Of a stretch of DNA of 64,000 nt, positions 26,945 through 35,480 are shown one piece after another; position 1 is the stretch's first letter, and each line of letters starts with the position of its first letter. The translations under genes were made by a program, and so were the position numbers. The notes under the pieces are model-generated. The model ran no database searches. It was not told the origin of the DNA and worked only from the letters and a program-made list of their open reading frames with translations. Origin of the DNA: Streptomyces echinatus (lineage in GTDB: Bacteria > Actinomycetota > Actinomycetes > Streptomycetales > Streptomycetaceae); the NCBI RefSeq assembly GCF_014203595.1, contig NZ_JACHJK010000003.1:701564-765563 (forward strand), in the 5' to 3' direction.

Positions 26945-27180
26945 CTGATCCGTCCTCGTATGTGAACGCCGTGCGGCTTCCTGAACGGCCGAGTTGACGA
27001 GACCATAGGTACGGACCAAGCGGCCGTCAAGGGAGAGTGAGGGGACTCGTCGACAACTCCCCCGATGGACAAGGGTGTTGCTCTTCCACAAGCACTGTGC
27101 GGTGGTGAAGACTCCGCCCAGCCGGGTGGCGCCGCCGACCGGCCGACCCGCTCCCCCACCGACCCTCAAGGGCTGCCCCC

Positions 27181-29160
27181 ATGCCGATCTCACCAGCCGC
27201 GCCACGGCTCGCCTTCGCCGCCGCGGGTTTCCTGCTCGCGGTCACCACGGCCACCACGGCCCTCGCCGCCCCACCGCCGCACCCGGCCCCGGCCCCGGCC
27301 CGGATCGCCGCCGCGCCGCCGCACTCCGGCCCCGCCCCCGCCCGGTCCGCCGCCGGCGCCGGCGCCGGCGCCACGGACCAGGCCACCTGGTACGCGCCCC
27401 TGTCCACCCGGGGCCGCTACATCGTCGACGCTCACGGCGACCGTTTCCGCCTGAAGGGCGCCAACTGGGACGGGGCCCAGGGCTCGTGGACCGGAAGCGG
27501 CAGTGCCGACGACCCGGCGAACCACCACGCCGGGCAGGACTCCCACGGCATACCGCTCGGCCTGGACCGAGCGCCGCTGTCCCGGCTGCTCGCCGACTTC
27601 CACGCGCTGGGCGTCAACACCATCCGGCTGCCGTTCTCCAACGAGATGATCCACAGCGCTGCGCCCGTGCCGGACGGCGCCGTGGCGGCCAACCCCCAGC
27701 TCCGCGGCCGCACACCGCTGGAGATCTACGACGCCGTGGTCGACGCGCTCAGCGGGAGCGGCTTCGCCGTCGTGCTCAACAACCACACCAACACGTCCCG
27801 GTGGTGCTGCGGCATCGACGGCAACGAGCGGTGGAACAGCGGGCAGACCACCGGACGATGGGCGGACGACTGGGTGTTCATGGCCCGCCGCTACGCCTCC
27901 GTCCCGGGCGTGGTCGGCGCCGACCTGTACAACGAGGTCCGGCGGGACGTGCTGGACGACCCCAACTGGGGCCTGGGAGACGGCCACGACTGGTACGACG
28001 CGGCCCGGCTGGCCGCCGACCGCATCCTCACCGAGGCGAACCCGCGCCTCCTCGTCGTGATCGAGGGGATCAACTGGACCGGGGTGCCCGTGGACGGCCT
28101 GCCGCACGGCCGGCCCGTGCTCACCCCCGCCCGCACCCTCTCGCACACCCTCGTGGACTCGCACAAGCTGGTCTACTCCGCCCACTTCTACGGCTACACC
28201 GGTCCGCACCACAGCGGCGCCACCGGCATCGGCGAGACCCACGACGCCCGCTACCAGGACCTGTCCCGCACGGATCTGGCCGCCGCCCTCGACGACGAGG
28301 CGTTCTTCGTGGAGGAGACCGGCCGGCACTACACCGCCCCCGTCTGGGTGAGCGAGTTCGGCATCGGTTCGAACGAGACGAACGCGGCCGCCCGCACCTG
28401 GTTCGGCAACGTCACCGACTACTTCGCCGATCACGACGCCGACTTCGCGTTCTGGCCGCTGGTCGGCTTCGAGGGCCACGACGACTGGGCGCTGCTGCGC
28501 TACGACACGGCGGGGCACCGCTTCGGCATCCTGGACGCCGGCGACTGGCGCGCCACCGCCTGGCAGCACCTGACGACCGCGCCCGGCAGCACCGGCGCCG
28601 TGGCTTCCGTTCCCGTCTGGCGGATGCTCGCCACCGACCACGGCGACGCGGTGGCCTCACTTCGGGTGCGCGCCACGGGGGACTGGGACCCCGGAGCCCA
28701 CAAGGCCGCCTGCCCCGACGGTTCCCGGCTGGCCGGGCTGAGCCACACCGGCGGGCGCGGCCTGTGCACCGACACCGGCGCGGGGGACCTCCGGGCCGCC
28801 GACGCCCGGCAGACCGTCGTCACCGACGAACGCCACGTACCGGCCGGCGGGGACTGGGCGTCCGGTTACACCAAGTACCAGTGCCCGGCGGACGAGTTCC
28901 TCATCGGCTACAGCCTGCGCGGCGCACGGGTGTCGGCCGCCCTGTGCGTCCCGGCACGGACCGCGCTGCCGGGCACCGGGCGTACGGTGTGGTTCGACCG
29001 GTCCGACAACCGCCCCGCCGACGCGGCCGGCGGGGACTTCGCGTACGGACAGTACAAGGGCCAGTGCGCGGCCGGCGAGTACGCCGCCGGGATCGCCTTC
29101 ACCACCCGGGTGGGCGCCCGCCCCGGCCCCGCGGCCCTCCTGTGCCGCACCCTGCCCTGA
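27181..29160 (+). CDS. Secreted GH5-type glycanase with triple C-terminal Cys repeat
   Basis: The 659-residue product has a signal peptide (ending TTALAAP), a Pro/Ala linker, and a GH5-like barrel (about 75-470): FRLKGANWDG, LGVNTIRLPFSNEM, VVLNNHTNTS, LYNEVRRD (acid/base Glu) and WVSEFGIG (nucleophile Glu). Beta-1,4-glucan or mannan is the likely substrate class. After about residue 480 come three copies of a 40-60 residue unit beginning GD(W/F)-x-x-G-x-x-K-x-x-C and ending L-C; each holds two Cys. I do not know this module; it may bind sugar or cell wall. ATG 27181 is the only start before the signal. Confidence 0.85.
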   Translation: MPISPAAPRLAFAAAGFLLAVTTATTALAAPPPHPAPAPARIAAAPPHSGPAPARSAAGAGAGATDQATWYAPLSTRGRYIVDAHGDRFRLKGANWDGAQGSWTGSGSADDPANHHAGQDSHGIPLGLDRAPLSRLLADFHALGVNTIRLPFSNEMIHSAAPVPDGAVAANPQLRGRTPLEIYDAVVDALSGSGFAVVLNNHTNTSRWCCGIDGNERWNSGQTTGRWADDWVFMARRYASVPGVVGADLYNEVRRDVLDDPNWGLGDGHDWYDAARLAADRILTEANPRLLVVIEGINWTGVPVDGLPHGRPVLTPARTLSHTLVDSHKLVYSAHFYGYTGPHHSGATGIGETHDARYQDLSRTDLAAALDDEAFFVEETGRHYTAPVWVSEFGIGSNETNAAARTWFGNVTDYFADHDADFAFWPLVGFEGHDDWALLRYDTAGHRFGILDAGDWRATAWQHLTTAPGSTGAVASVPVWRMLATDHGDAVASLRVRATGDWDPGAHKAACPDGSRLAGLSHTGGRGLCTDTGAGDLRAADARQTVVTDERHVPAGGDWASGYTKYQCPADEFLIGYSLRGARVSAALCVPARTALPGTGRTVWFDRSDNRPADAAGGDFAYGQYKGQCAAGEYAAGIAFTTRVGARPGPAALLCRTLP

Positions 29161-29220
29161 CGCGGCGGCCCTGACGAGCGCGGCGCGCTCGAACCGGCGG
29201 GACAGCGGGGAGAGTGGTCC

Positions 29221-29256
29221 GGCCGGGCTCGCGGACGCGAGATCAGAAGCCCGGCC
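29221..29256 (+). terminator. Compound hairpin after GH5 gene
   Basis: GGCCGGGCT (29221-29229) pairs with AGCCCGGCC (29248-29256). An alternative inner stem CTCGCG-GA-CGCGAG lies at 29228-29241. It begins 60 bases past the GH5 stop. Confidence 0.6.
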
Positions 29257-29260
29257 GGGT

Positions 29261-29286
29261 CGCTCCTCGCCCGTCGGCGAGGAGCG
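29261..29286. terminator. 11-bp perfect hairpin between convergent genes
   Basis: CGCTCCTCGCC, loop CGTC, GGCGAGGAGCG. It ends 16 bases before the stop of the convergent metal-chaperone gene and can serve both strands. Confidence 0.8.
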
Positions 29287-29302
29287 TGTCGGGGTACCGC
29301 CG

Positions 29303-29584
29303 TCAGGCGGCGCGGCCGGTCAGTCGGTACCCGGCCTCGTCGACGGCCTCGGCGATCAGGGCGTCGTCGGGGCCCTGCGCGGCGACCACGGTGACCCGGC
29401 CGGCGTCCACGTCCACGTCGACCGACAGCACACCGTCGACGCCGCTCACGGCTTCCGTGACCGCGGCCTTGCAGTGGCCGCAGGTCATGCCCGACACGGC
29501 GTAGACGGTCCTGGTGCCGTCGGTCGCGGTCTCGCCGGCCGCGCCGGAGTGGCAGCTGCCGTCAGAGGTGCAGCAGGACGACAT
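29303..29584 (-). CDS. CopZ-like heavy-metal-associated (HMA) domain protein
   Basis: A 93-residue protein. The C-terminal two thirds are an HMA ferredoxin-like fold: VYAVSGMTCGHCKAAVTEAV with the metal-binding pair Cys35/Cys38, and the end ALIAEAVDEAGYRLTG. It has an unusual extra Cys-rich N-terminus, MSSCCTSDGSC, that could bind further Cu(I). ATG 29584 follows AAGGAGGAAGCCC, an excellent ribosome site. A CsoR-like box lies 43-65 bases upstream. The known role is cytosolic Cu(I) handover; the usual CopA ATPase is not adjacent. Confidence 0.9.
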   Translation of the reverse strand: MSSCCTSDGSCHSGAAGETATDGTRTVYAVSGMTCGHCKAAVTEAVSGVDGVLSVDVDVDAGRVTVVAAQGPDDALIAEAVDEAGYRLTGRAA

Positions 29585-29626
29585 GGGCTTCCTCCTTGGA
29601 TGGGGACAGGGACTGGGCACCCACGG

Positions 29627-29649
29627 ATACCCCTGGTGGGTTGGGGTAT
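29627..29649. promoter_or_regulatory. CsoR-like operator in front of the metal-chaperone gene
   Basis: ATACCCC (29627-29633) and GGGGTAT (29643-29649) form a perfect 7-bp inverted repeat with a nine-base centre. G-tract inverted repeats of this form are typical of Cu(I)-sensing CsoR. A further ATACCCC half-site is at 29675-29681. Confidence 0.78.
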
Positions 29650-29701
29650 GGGAGGCGCCGACAAGGCACAGGTATACCCCCCTCCCCTATCTGGCGGCAA
29701 G

Positions 29702-30943
29702 TCATCCGGGCACCGGAACGGACCTCGCCCCCAGGCGTCCGGCCCGGTGCAGCCCCGCGACCAGGCCGGCGCAGCCGAGCCCGGTCGCGGCCAGCGCCGC
29801 CCACGGCAGCCAGGCGATCCCGGTGTCGAACAGCGCCCCGACGGCCAGGTTGCCCAGCGAGACCGCGATCCCGGAGGCGGTGCTGTAGGCGCCGTAGTAC
29901 GTCGCGACGAGCCGGTCGCCGGAGAGCCGTACCACGGTGTCCATCTCGAACGGGTAGAGCAGCGCCCCGCCCCAGGCCAGCAGGACCGCGCAGCCCGTCA
30001 GGGCGGCCGCGCCGGCCAGGGCGCCGTGCGCCCGCGGCAGCAGGGGCAGGAAGGCGGCGCCCATGACCGCCAGTCCGCAGGCGACGGTCTGCGGCCCGGA
30101 CAGGACCCGCTGGGCCCACCCGGTCAGCCTCAGCTGTCCCGCCAGCGCGGCCAGCGCCGAGGCGGCGAAGACCGCGCCGGTGGCCGCGCCGGCGTGGCGG
30201 CCGAAGAGTGCGCGGGCGTGCAGCGGCAGGGCGAGATACACCTGGAACGCAAGGACGTAGGAGCCGCTCATGGCGGCCGCGAAGAGGAGGAAGGGGCGGT
30301 TGGCGGCGACGGCGCGCCAGTCGGCGGCGACCGCCCGCCAGGCGGGTTCGGCACCACGGCCGGCCGGGGGCCGGGCGGGCAGGGCACGGGACTGCAGTAC
30401 GGCCAAGGCACCGAAGATGGCCGCCGCGACGGTGCACACCGCGCTGAAGTCCCAGTTCAGCAGGGCCAGTCCGGCGAGCGGGCCGATCAGGATGCCCGCC
30501 TGGTAGAAGACGTTGAAGGCGGCGAACGCGGCCACCCGCCGCTCCTCCCCCGCATCCGCCGCGAGATACGCCCGTACGGCCGGATTGAACAGCGCGCCCG
30601 CCAGACCGGTCAGCGCCGAAGCCGCCACCAGGGCGGGCAGCGAACCCGCCACCGCCAGCAGGCCGAACGCGATGGACCGCAGGGCGCATCCGGTGAGGAT
30701 CATCGGCTTGCAGCCGTAGCGGTCGGCGAGGGTGCCGCCGACCAGGAACATGCCCTGCTGCGAGAAGTTGCGCACCCCCAGCACCAGGCCGACCGCCCAG
30801 GCGGCGAGCCCGAGGCCGTGGGCCAGATGGTCGGCCAGGTAGGGCATCAGCATGTAGAAGCCCAGGTTGATGGCGAACTGGTTCACCATCAACAGCCGGG
30901 CCGGACGGTCGAAGGAGGCCGACTGGGCCCACAGACGCCTCAC
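29702..30943 (-). CDS. MFS transporter coupled to PLP enzyme
   Basis: A 413-residue 12-span carrier: [22 protein letters not shown] in helix 1, [12 protein letters not shown] as the loop 2-3 motif, and [18 protein letters not shown] late. The family is a DHA1-type exporter of small molecules. GTG 30943 overlaps the stop of the PLP enzyme gene (GTGA), so it is translationally coupled and probably moves the substrate or product of that enzyme. Downstream the metal-chaperone gene has its own operator. Confidence 0.88.
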   Translation of the reverse strand: MRRLWAQSASFDRPARLLMVNQFAINLGFYMLMPYLADHLAHGLGLAAWAVGLVLGVRNFSQQGMFLVGGTLADRYGCKPMILTGCALRSIAFGLLAVAGSLPALVAASALTGLAGALFNPAVRAYLAADAGEERRVAAFAAFNVFYQAGILIGPLAGLALLNWDFSAVCTVAAAIFGALAVLQSRALPARPPAGRGAEPAWRAVAADWRAVAANRPFLLFAAAMSGSYVLAFQVYLALPLHARALFGRHAGAATGAVFAASALAALAGQLRLTGWAQRVLSGPQTVACGLAVMGAAFLPLLPRAHGALAGAAALTGCAVLLAWGGALLYPFEMDTVVRLSGDRLVATYYGAYSTASGIAVSLGNLAVGALFDTGIAWLPWAALAATGLGCAGLVAGLHRAGRLGARSVPVPG

Positions 30944-32055
30944 CGGGCCCCCGCCTTCGCCAGATCGCGGGCGAGCGGGTCGCGGACCCGGGCGCACCGG
31001 GTCCACCGCGTCACCACGCGCGCGTCCGGCTCGGCGATCTCGTCGGGCCCGGAGGGCGCCGGCTGCCCGAGGAGTCCGTGCTCGCGGCACCAGGCGTCGT
31101 CGTAGACCGTCTGGAGATAGCGGTGCGGGCCGTCGGGGAAGACCGCGGCGATCCGGGTTCCGGCGGGATACGTCCGGGCCGCCCACCCGGCCACCAGCGC
31201 CACCGCCCCGACGCTCCAGCCGCCGGAGGCGTAGTGGCGTCGGGCGAGTTGCCGGCAGGCCCAGACGGCCTCGGCCGGCCCCACCCAGTGGACCTCGGTG
31301 AAGGCCGCGTAGTCGACGTTGTCGGGATGGATGCTGGAACCGAGGCCGCGCATCAGCCGCGGCCCGGCCGGCTGGCCGAAGACGGCCGAGCGGACCGAGT
31401 CCACGCCGATGAGTGCCAGCCGCGGGAAGACCTCGCGCAGCGCGGCGGACACTCCGGCGGAGTGTCCGCCGGTGCCGACCGCCGCCACCAGCACGTCGAC
31501 CCGTCCGAGCTGGGTGATCAGCTCGGCCGCGAGGGGCCGGTAGGCGGTGGCGTTGTCGGGGTTGCGGTACTGGTCGGGGCAGTACGCGTCCGGGGTGCGC
31601 GCCAGCAGGCCGGCGACGCGCTCGCGGCGCGCCTCCTGCCAGCCGCCCTCGGGGTGCGGCGCGCCGACCTGGAGGACGCGCGCGCCCAGGGCGGTGAGCA
31701 GGCGGAGCACGGGAGGTTCCATGCCGGGGTCGGTCACGACGGTGACCGGGTGGCCATAGGTCAGTCCGGCCAGGGCGAGGCCGAGCCCCAGGGTGCCGCT
31801 GGACGACTCGACGATCGGCGCCCCCGGCGCGAGGTCGCCACGCCGACGGGCCTCGCCGATCATGTGCAGGGCCGGCCGGTCCTTGAGGCCCCCCGGGTTG
31901 GCGCCTTCCAGCTTGGCGTGGAATCCCCGGCCGGGCGGGGCGAACGGCTCGTCCACCCACAGGACCGGGGTGTTGCCGACGAGTTGGGCGGGGCGCCGGG
32001 CGATCGGCGGACGCGGCGTACGCGTCCCGGACGGTTCGGGCAGGGAGGGGTGCAT
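30940..32055 (-). CDS. Cysteine-synthase-like PLP enzyme (fold type II)
   Basis: The 371-residue product has [14 protein letters not shown] with the probable Schiff-base Lys58 and a substrate loop at 84-90 reading SSSGTLG where O-acetylserine sulfhydrylases and cystathionine synthases have TSGNTG; the PLP-contacting Asn is thus Thr. [17 protein letters not shown] is the phosphate-binding Gly loop. It is a beta-replacement enzyme by family; whether it makes cysteine, a diamino acid or a metal ligand cannot be told. ATG 32055 has GGAG 11 bases upstream. It sits in a unit with a His-rich protein and the coupled MFS carrier, flanked by copper-type boxes. Confidence 0.85.
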   Translation of the reverse strand: MHPSLPEPSGTRTPRPPIARRPAQLVGNTPVLWVDEPFAPPGRGFHAKLEGANPGGLKDRPALHMIGEARRRGDLAPGAPIVESSSGTLGLGLALAGLTYGHPVTVVTDPGMEPPVLRLLTALGARVLQVGAPHPEGGWQEARRERVAGLLARTPDAYCPDQYRNPDNATAYRPLAAELITQLGRVDVLVAAVGTGGHSAGVSAALREVFPRLALIGVDSVRSAVFGQPAGPRLMRGLGSSIHPDNVDYAAFTEVHWVGPAEAVWACRQLARRHYASGGWSVGAVALVAGWAARTYPAGTRIAAVFPDGPHRYLQTVYDDAWCREHGLLGQPAPSGPDEIAEPDARVVTRWTRCARVRDPLARDLAKAGAR

Positions 32056-32166
32056 GAGGGAACGGCTCCTTCGCGTCCGGCGGCGGTGCGGCGGACGCCG
32101 TGCGAGGGGGGCGGGGCGCTCGGCATGTCCCGGTCCGCGGCGGGCCCGGGGCGTGCGGGCGCCGGC

Positions 32167-32598
32167 CTACTGCCGCAGCACGCGGACGAGCGCGCGTGCG
32201 GAGCGGTGCGCGCGGTGACGCCGGACGCCGGGCCGCCCGCTCCTCCCGGTGTGCGCCTGGCGTCCGCGCGAGACCGCGGGAAGTACCGGCTGGGGTGCCT
32301 CGTCCCCGAGTCCGGTGTCGTCCAGGGCGGCGCGCGGCCGGTCCGCCGTGTGATCGAGGTGGCCGTCCGCCGCGTGCCGGTGGCCGGGGTGCGGGCCCTG
32401 CGGGCCCGGTTCGCCGGCTGCGTCCGCCGTGTGCGCAACGTCCTGCGCCACCACGGGACTCGGGTCCGCCCCGGCGAGGGAGCAGGCGTGCACCGCGCCG
32501 GTGAGATGGGCGGCGATCACCAGGACCAGCCCGACCAACAGGGCGGCACGGCGGGAGCGTCCCGCGCGGCCGCCGCAGCCGACCCATGACCCGATCAC
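32167..32598 (-). CDS. Small His-rich protein with one N-terminal membrane segment
   Basis: A 143-residue protein, start GTG 32598. RRAALLVGLVLVIAAHLTGAVHAC is a signal or anchor with a Cys just after it. The outer part has GPHPGHRHAADGHLDH and a basic C-terminus, so metal binding is plausible. No family is recognised. A promoter with -10 TACGCT seven bases before the GTG predicts a leaderless transcript. It heads the same-strand group with the PLP enzyme and MFS carrier (gap 111 bases). Confidence 0.6.
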   Translation of the reverse strand: MIGSWVGCGGRAGRSRRAALLVGLVLVIAAHLTGAVHACSLAGADPSPVVAQDVAHTADAAGEPGPQGPHPGHRHAADGHLDHTADRPRAALDDTGLGDEAPQPVLPAVSRGRQAHTGRSGRPGVRRHRAHRSARALVRVLRQ

Positions 32599-32604
32599 AT
32601 GCGC

Positions 32605-32632
32605 AGCGTAATCATCAAGTGACGCGGTGTCA
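32605..32632 (-). promoter_or_regulatory. Promoter of the His-rich protein gene
   Basis: Read on the minus strand: TGACAC (32632-32627), 16-base spacer, TACGCT (32610-32605), then six bases to GTG 32598. Leaderless start inferred. An ATACCCC half-site lies further upstream at 32701-32707. Confidence 0.5.
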
Positions 32633-32751
32633 TATCGACGGCGGCGCGGCGCGCCCTGACTTCGAGGGACCCCCCGCCCGAGCGGGCCCGGCCCAGAGGG
32701 ATACCCCCGACCCGTATACGCAGGGAGGCTCGGGACCGAGGAATCGCACGC

Positions 32752-32779
32752 TTGACTCCGTACCCCCCTGGGGTATGTT
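32752..32779 (+). promoter_or_regulatory. Promoter with CsoR-like operator in the spacer
   Basis: TTGACT (32752-32757) and TATGTT (32774-32779) are spaced by 16 bases. TACCCC-CCT-GGGGTA (32761-32775) fills that spacer, where a bound repressor would block RNA polymerase. It drives the gene at 32827. Confidence 0.8.
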
Positions 32780-32826
32780 GAAGGCCTTCGAGCCGCTTGC
32801 GGACGGCCAACAGACGAGGAGTCACC

Positions 32827-33780
32827 ATGAACACCGGGCTGCGGATCACCACCTTCGCCGCCGTGCTCGCCGCCGCGTTCGGCATCGCTTACGGTGTCGG
32901 CGGCGGTGTCGGCGAGATCTCCCTCCAGGCCGGGAGCACGGCGCACGACGGACACGCGGACGCCGTGCGGGGCGTGGGCCGAGGGCCGGGCCCCGCCGCG
33001 GCGCCCGGTGGACTTCAGACGTCCCAGGGCGGCTACACCCTCGACCTGAAGACCCCGGCCGTCACGGCGGGCCGGAGCACCGACCTGCGGTTCGCGGTCG
33101 TACGGGACGCCACCGGGCGGGCGCTCACCGCCTACCAGGAGGAGCACACGAAGGAACTCCACCTGATCATCGCCTCACGCGACCTGTCCCTCTTCCGCCA
33201 CCTGCATCCGACCCGCGCAGCCGACGGGACCTGGTCCACGCCCCTGGAGCTGCCCGAGGCCGGTGCCTACCGGGTCTTCGCCGACTTCACTCCCCGGGGC
33301 GGCGAAGGGCTCACTCTCGGCGCCGACCTCACCGCGTCGGGCACCTACCGGCCGGCGCCCCTGCCGGCCCCCGGCACCACGACCGTGGTCGACGGGTACG
33401 AGGTGAGTCTCCGCGGCCGTCTCGCCGCCGGCGGGGACAGCGAACTGACCCTGAGCGTGGCCAGGAACGGCGAGCCGGTGCGTGACCTCCAGCCCTATCT
33501 CGGCGCCTACGGCCACCTGGTGGCACTGCGCTCCGGGGATCTCGGCTACCTGCACGTGCACCCCCACGGCGAACCCGGGGACGGTACGACCAGGCCCGGG
33601 CCGGCCATATCCTTCACCACCTCGGCCCCCAGCCCCGGCAGCTACCGGCTGTTCCTGGACTTCAAGCACGCCGGCGAAGTCCACACCGCCGCGTTCACCG
33701 TCCGGGTGGACCGGCCGGCCCAGCAGCCGGACACCTCGGCGACGCCCTCCTCGGCACACCACACCGAGCACGGCCACTGA
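32827..33780 (+). CDS. Secreted His-rich protein under copper-type operator
   Basis: A 317-residue protein with an N-terminal hydrophobic segment (ITTFAAVLAAAFGIAYGVGGGVG) and three beta-rich parts. LFRHLHPTRAADG, YLHVHPHGEPG and the tail SSAHHTEHGH give histidine clusters of the sort that bind Cu or Ni. The pattern TPAVTAGRSTDLRFAVVRD... RVFADF recurs later as LTLSVARNGEPV... RLFLDFKHAG, suggesting a duplicated Ig-like unit. The family is often found near copper genes in actinobacteria, by my recollection. ATG 32827 follows GAGGAG. Function inferred: extracytoplasmic copper binding or delivery. Confidence 0.75.
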   Translation: MNTGLRITTFAAVLAAAFGIAYGVGGGVGEISLQAGSTAHDGHADAVRGVGRGPGPAAAPGGLQTSQGGYTLDLKTPAVTAGRSTDLRFAVVRDATGRALTAYQEEHTKELHLIIASRDLSLFRHLHPTRAADGTWSTPLELPEAGAYRVFADFTPRGGEGLTLGADLTASGTYRPAPLPAPGTTTVVDGYEVSLRGRLAAGGDSELTLSVARNGEPVRDLQPYLGAYGHLVALRSGDLGYLHVHPHGEPGDGTTRPGPAISFTTSAPSPGSYRLFLDFKHAGEVHTAAFTVRVDRPAQQPDTSATPSSAHHTEHGH

Positions 33781-33945
33781 ACAACGCCCGGCGCCAACCG
33801 GTGAACACCGCACGTGAGTTGCCGCTGCCCATGGGTCCCTGCAAGGAACCGGCGGTACGGCCCGGCCGAAGCGGCGCCGGTGAGGCTCGTCGGCCGGACC
33901 CGTGGCATGGCAGGGTGCGAGGGACCGATGGCAGACGGGAGAGGC

Positions 33946-35220
33946 ATGACCGGCATCCGATCCGACAGCGGCACCGGCACGACGGGCCCCCTATCCGACC
34001 CGGACCGGGCACAGCGCCGCGTCCTGCGGGTCCTGGTCGCGTCCCAGCTCCTCAGCGGCTCGGGGCTGGCCGCCGGCATCACCGTCGGCGCCCTCCTCGC
34101 CGAGGAGATGCTCGGCTCCACCGGGTTCGCCGGCGTGCCCAGCGCCCTGTTCACCGCCGGGTCCGCGCTGGCGGCCGTCGTCGTCGGCCGGATCTCCCAG
34201 ACCCACGGCCGTCGCCGCGGCCTGGCCGCCGGCTACCTCACCGGGGCCATCGGCTCGGCGGGCGTCATCACGGCCGCCGCCCTCGACAGTCCCGCCCTGC
34301 TCTTCGTCGCCCTGTTCGTCTACGGTGCCGGCAGCGCCACCAACCTCCAGGCCCGGTACGCCGGAGCCGACCTCGCCCGCCCCGGCCACCGCGCCCGGGC
34401 CGTGTCCACGGTCCTGGTCGCCACCACCCTCGGCGGGGTGGCGGGACCCAACCTGACGGCCCCCACCGGCACCCTCGCCGAGGCTCTCGCCATCCCCCGG
34501 CTGGCCGGGCCCTTCCTCCTCGCCGGTCTCGCCTACGCCCTGGCCGCCCTCGTCCTCGCCCTGCGACTGCGGCCCGATCCGCTGCTCCTCGCCCGCACCC
34601 TCGCGAGTCCGGCGCCGGCCGACGCCACCGCCCGCCCCACCGCCGCGGAGAGTCCCGAGGCACCCTCGGGCGGTGGCGGCGTGGTCCTCGGCGCGCTCGT
34701 GATGGTCCTCACCCAGCTCGTCATGGTCGCGATCATGACGATGACACCGGTCCACCTGCACGACCACGGTCATGGCACCGCCGCCTCCGGCCTCGTCATC
34801 GCCGTCCACATCGGTGCCATGTACCTGCCCTCACCGCTGACGGGCCGGCTGGTCGACCGCTACGGCCACCTGAAGGTGGCCGCCGCCTCCGGTTGCACGC
34901 TGCCGGCCGCCGGGGTCGTCGCCGCCACCGCCCCGGGCGACTCCGTCGCTCTGCCGGCCCTGGCGCTCGCCCTGCTCGGCCTCGGCTGGAACTTCGGCCT
35001 GGTCGCCGGCACGGCGATCATCACCGAGACCGTGCCGCTCGCCACCCGCGCCAGGACCCAGGGCATGGTCGACGTCTCCATCTCCATCGCGGGCACCACC
35101 GGCGGCATGGCGTCCGGCCTCATGGTCGCGGCCACCGGCTACCCCGTCCTCGCCCTCACCGGCGGCGTCCTCGCCCTCTCGCTCCTGCCCGCCATCGCTG
35201 TCACCGCCCACCGCCGATGA
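33946..35220 (+). CDS. MFS transporter (12-TM)
   Basis: A 424-residue carrier with VVVGRISQTHGRRRGLAAGYL as the loop 2-3 motif, GAGSATNLQARYAGADLA, and a second-half loop TPVHLHDHGHG after helix 7. ATG 33946 follows GGGAGAGG; ATG 33928 is a possible alternative. It follows the copper-type protein by 165 bases on the same strand, so read-through is possible, but nothing in the sequence proves a metal substrate. Confidence 0.85.
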   Translation: MTGIRSDSGTGTTGPLSDPDRAQRRVLRVLVASQLLSGSGLAAGITVGALLAEEMLGSTGFAGVPSALFTAGSALAAVVVGRISQTHGRRRGLAAGYLTGAIGSAGVITAAALDSPALLFVALFVYGAGSATNLQARYAGADLARPGHRARAVSTVLVATTLGGVAGPNLTAPTGTLAEALAIPRLAGPFLLAGLAYALAALVLALRLRPDPLLLARTLASPAPADATARPTAAESPEAPSGGGGVVLGALVMVLTQLVMVAIMTMTPVHLHDHGHGTAASGLVIAVHIGAMYLPSPLTGRLVDRYGHLKVAAASGCTLPAAGVVAATAPGDSVALPALALALLGLGWNFGLVAGTAIITETVPLATRARTQGMVDVSISIAGTTGGMASGLMVAATGYPVLALTGGVLALSLLPAIAVTAHRR

Positions 35221-35480
35221 GCCCTCGGCGCGGCACCGCCCGGCACGCAACCGCCGTTACGGGAGGCGGGTTTCAGCCGGGGACTCACGGAGCATCACAT
35301 ACGACTTCGACGACGCCCCCGTGGTCGTGGCGGGCGGCGGAGACGTCAGCGGTTTCACCACGGCCGCTCTGCCACCGCACTCCCGGGCCGTGGGCGAGCT
35401 GGGGGTCCGGCGCGAAGAGGGTTCCCCGCCCTGTTCGCCGTCGTGACCCGCGGCGGGGCAGGACCGTGGGATTGCCGAAC

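Noticed and set aside
34735..34785. TPVHLHDHGHG loop of the MFS protein as a copper-binding motif
   Set aside because: As I recall, a His-rich loop at this place is common in this MFS family without copper links, and no CsoR-like box precedes the gene directly.
35292..35446. Short open frame encoding a DDAPVVVAGGGDVSGFTTA-like stretch
   Set aside because: No ATG/GTG with ribosome site and no recognised family; treated as non-coding.
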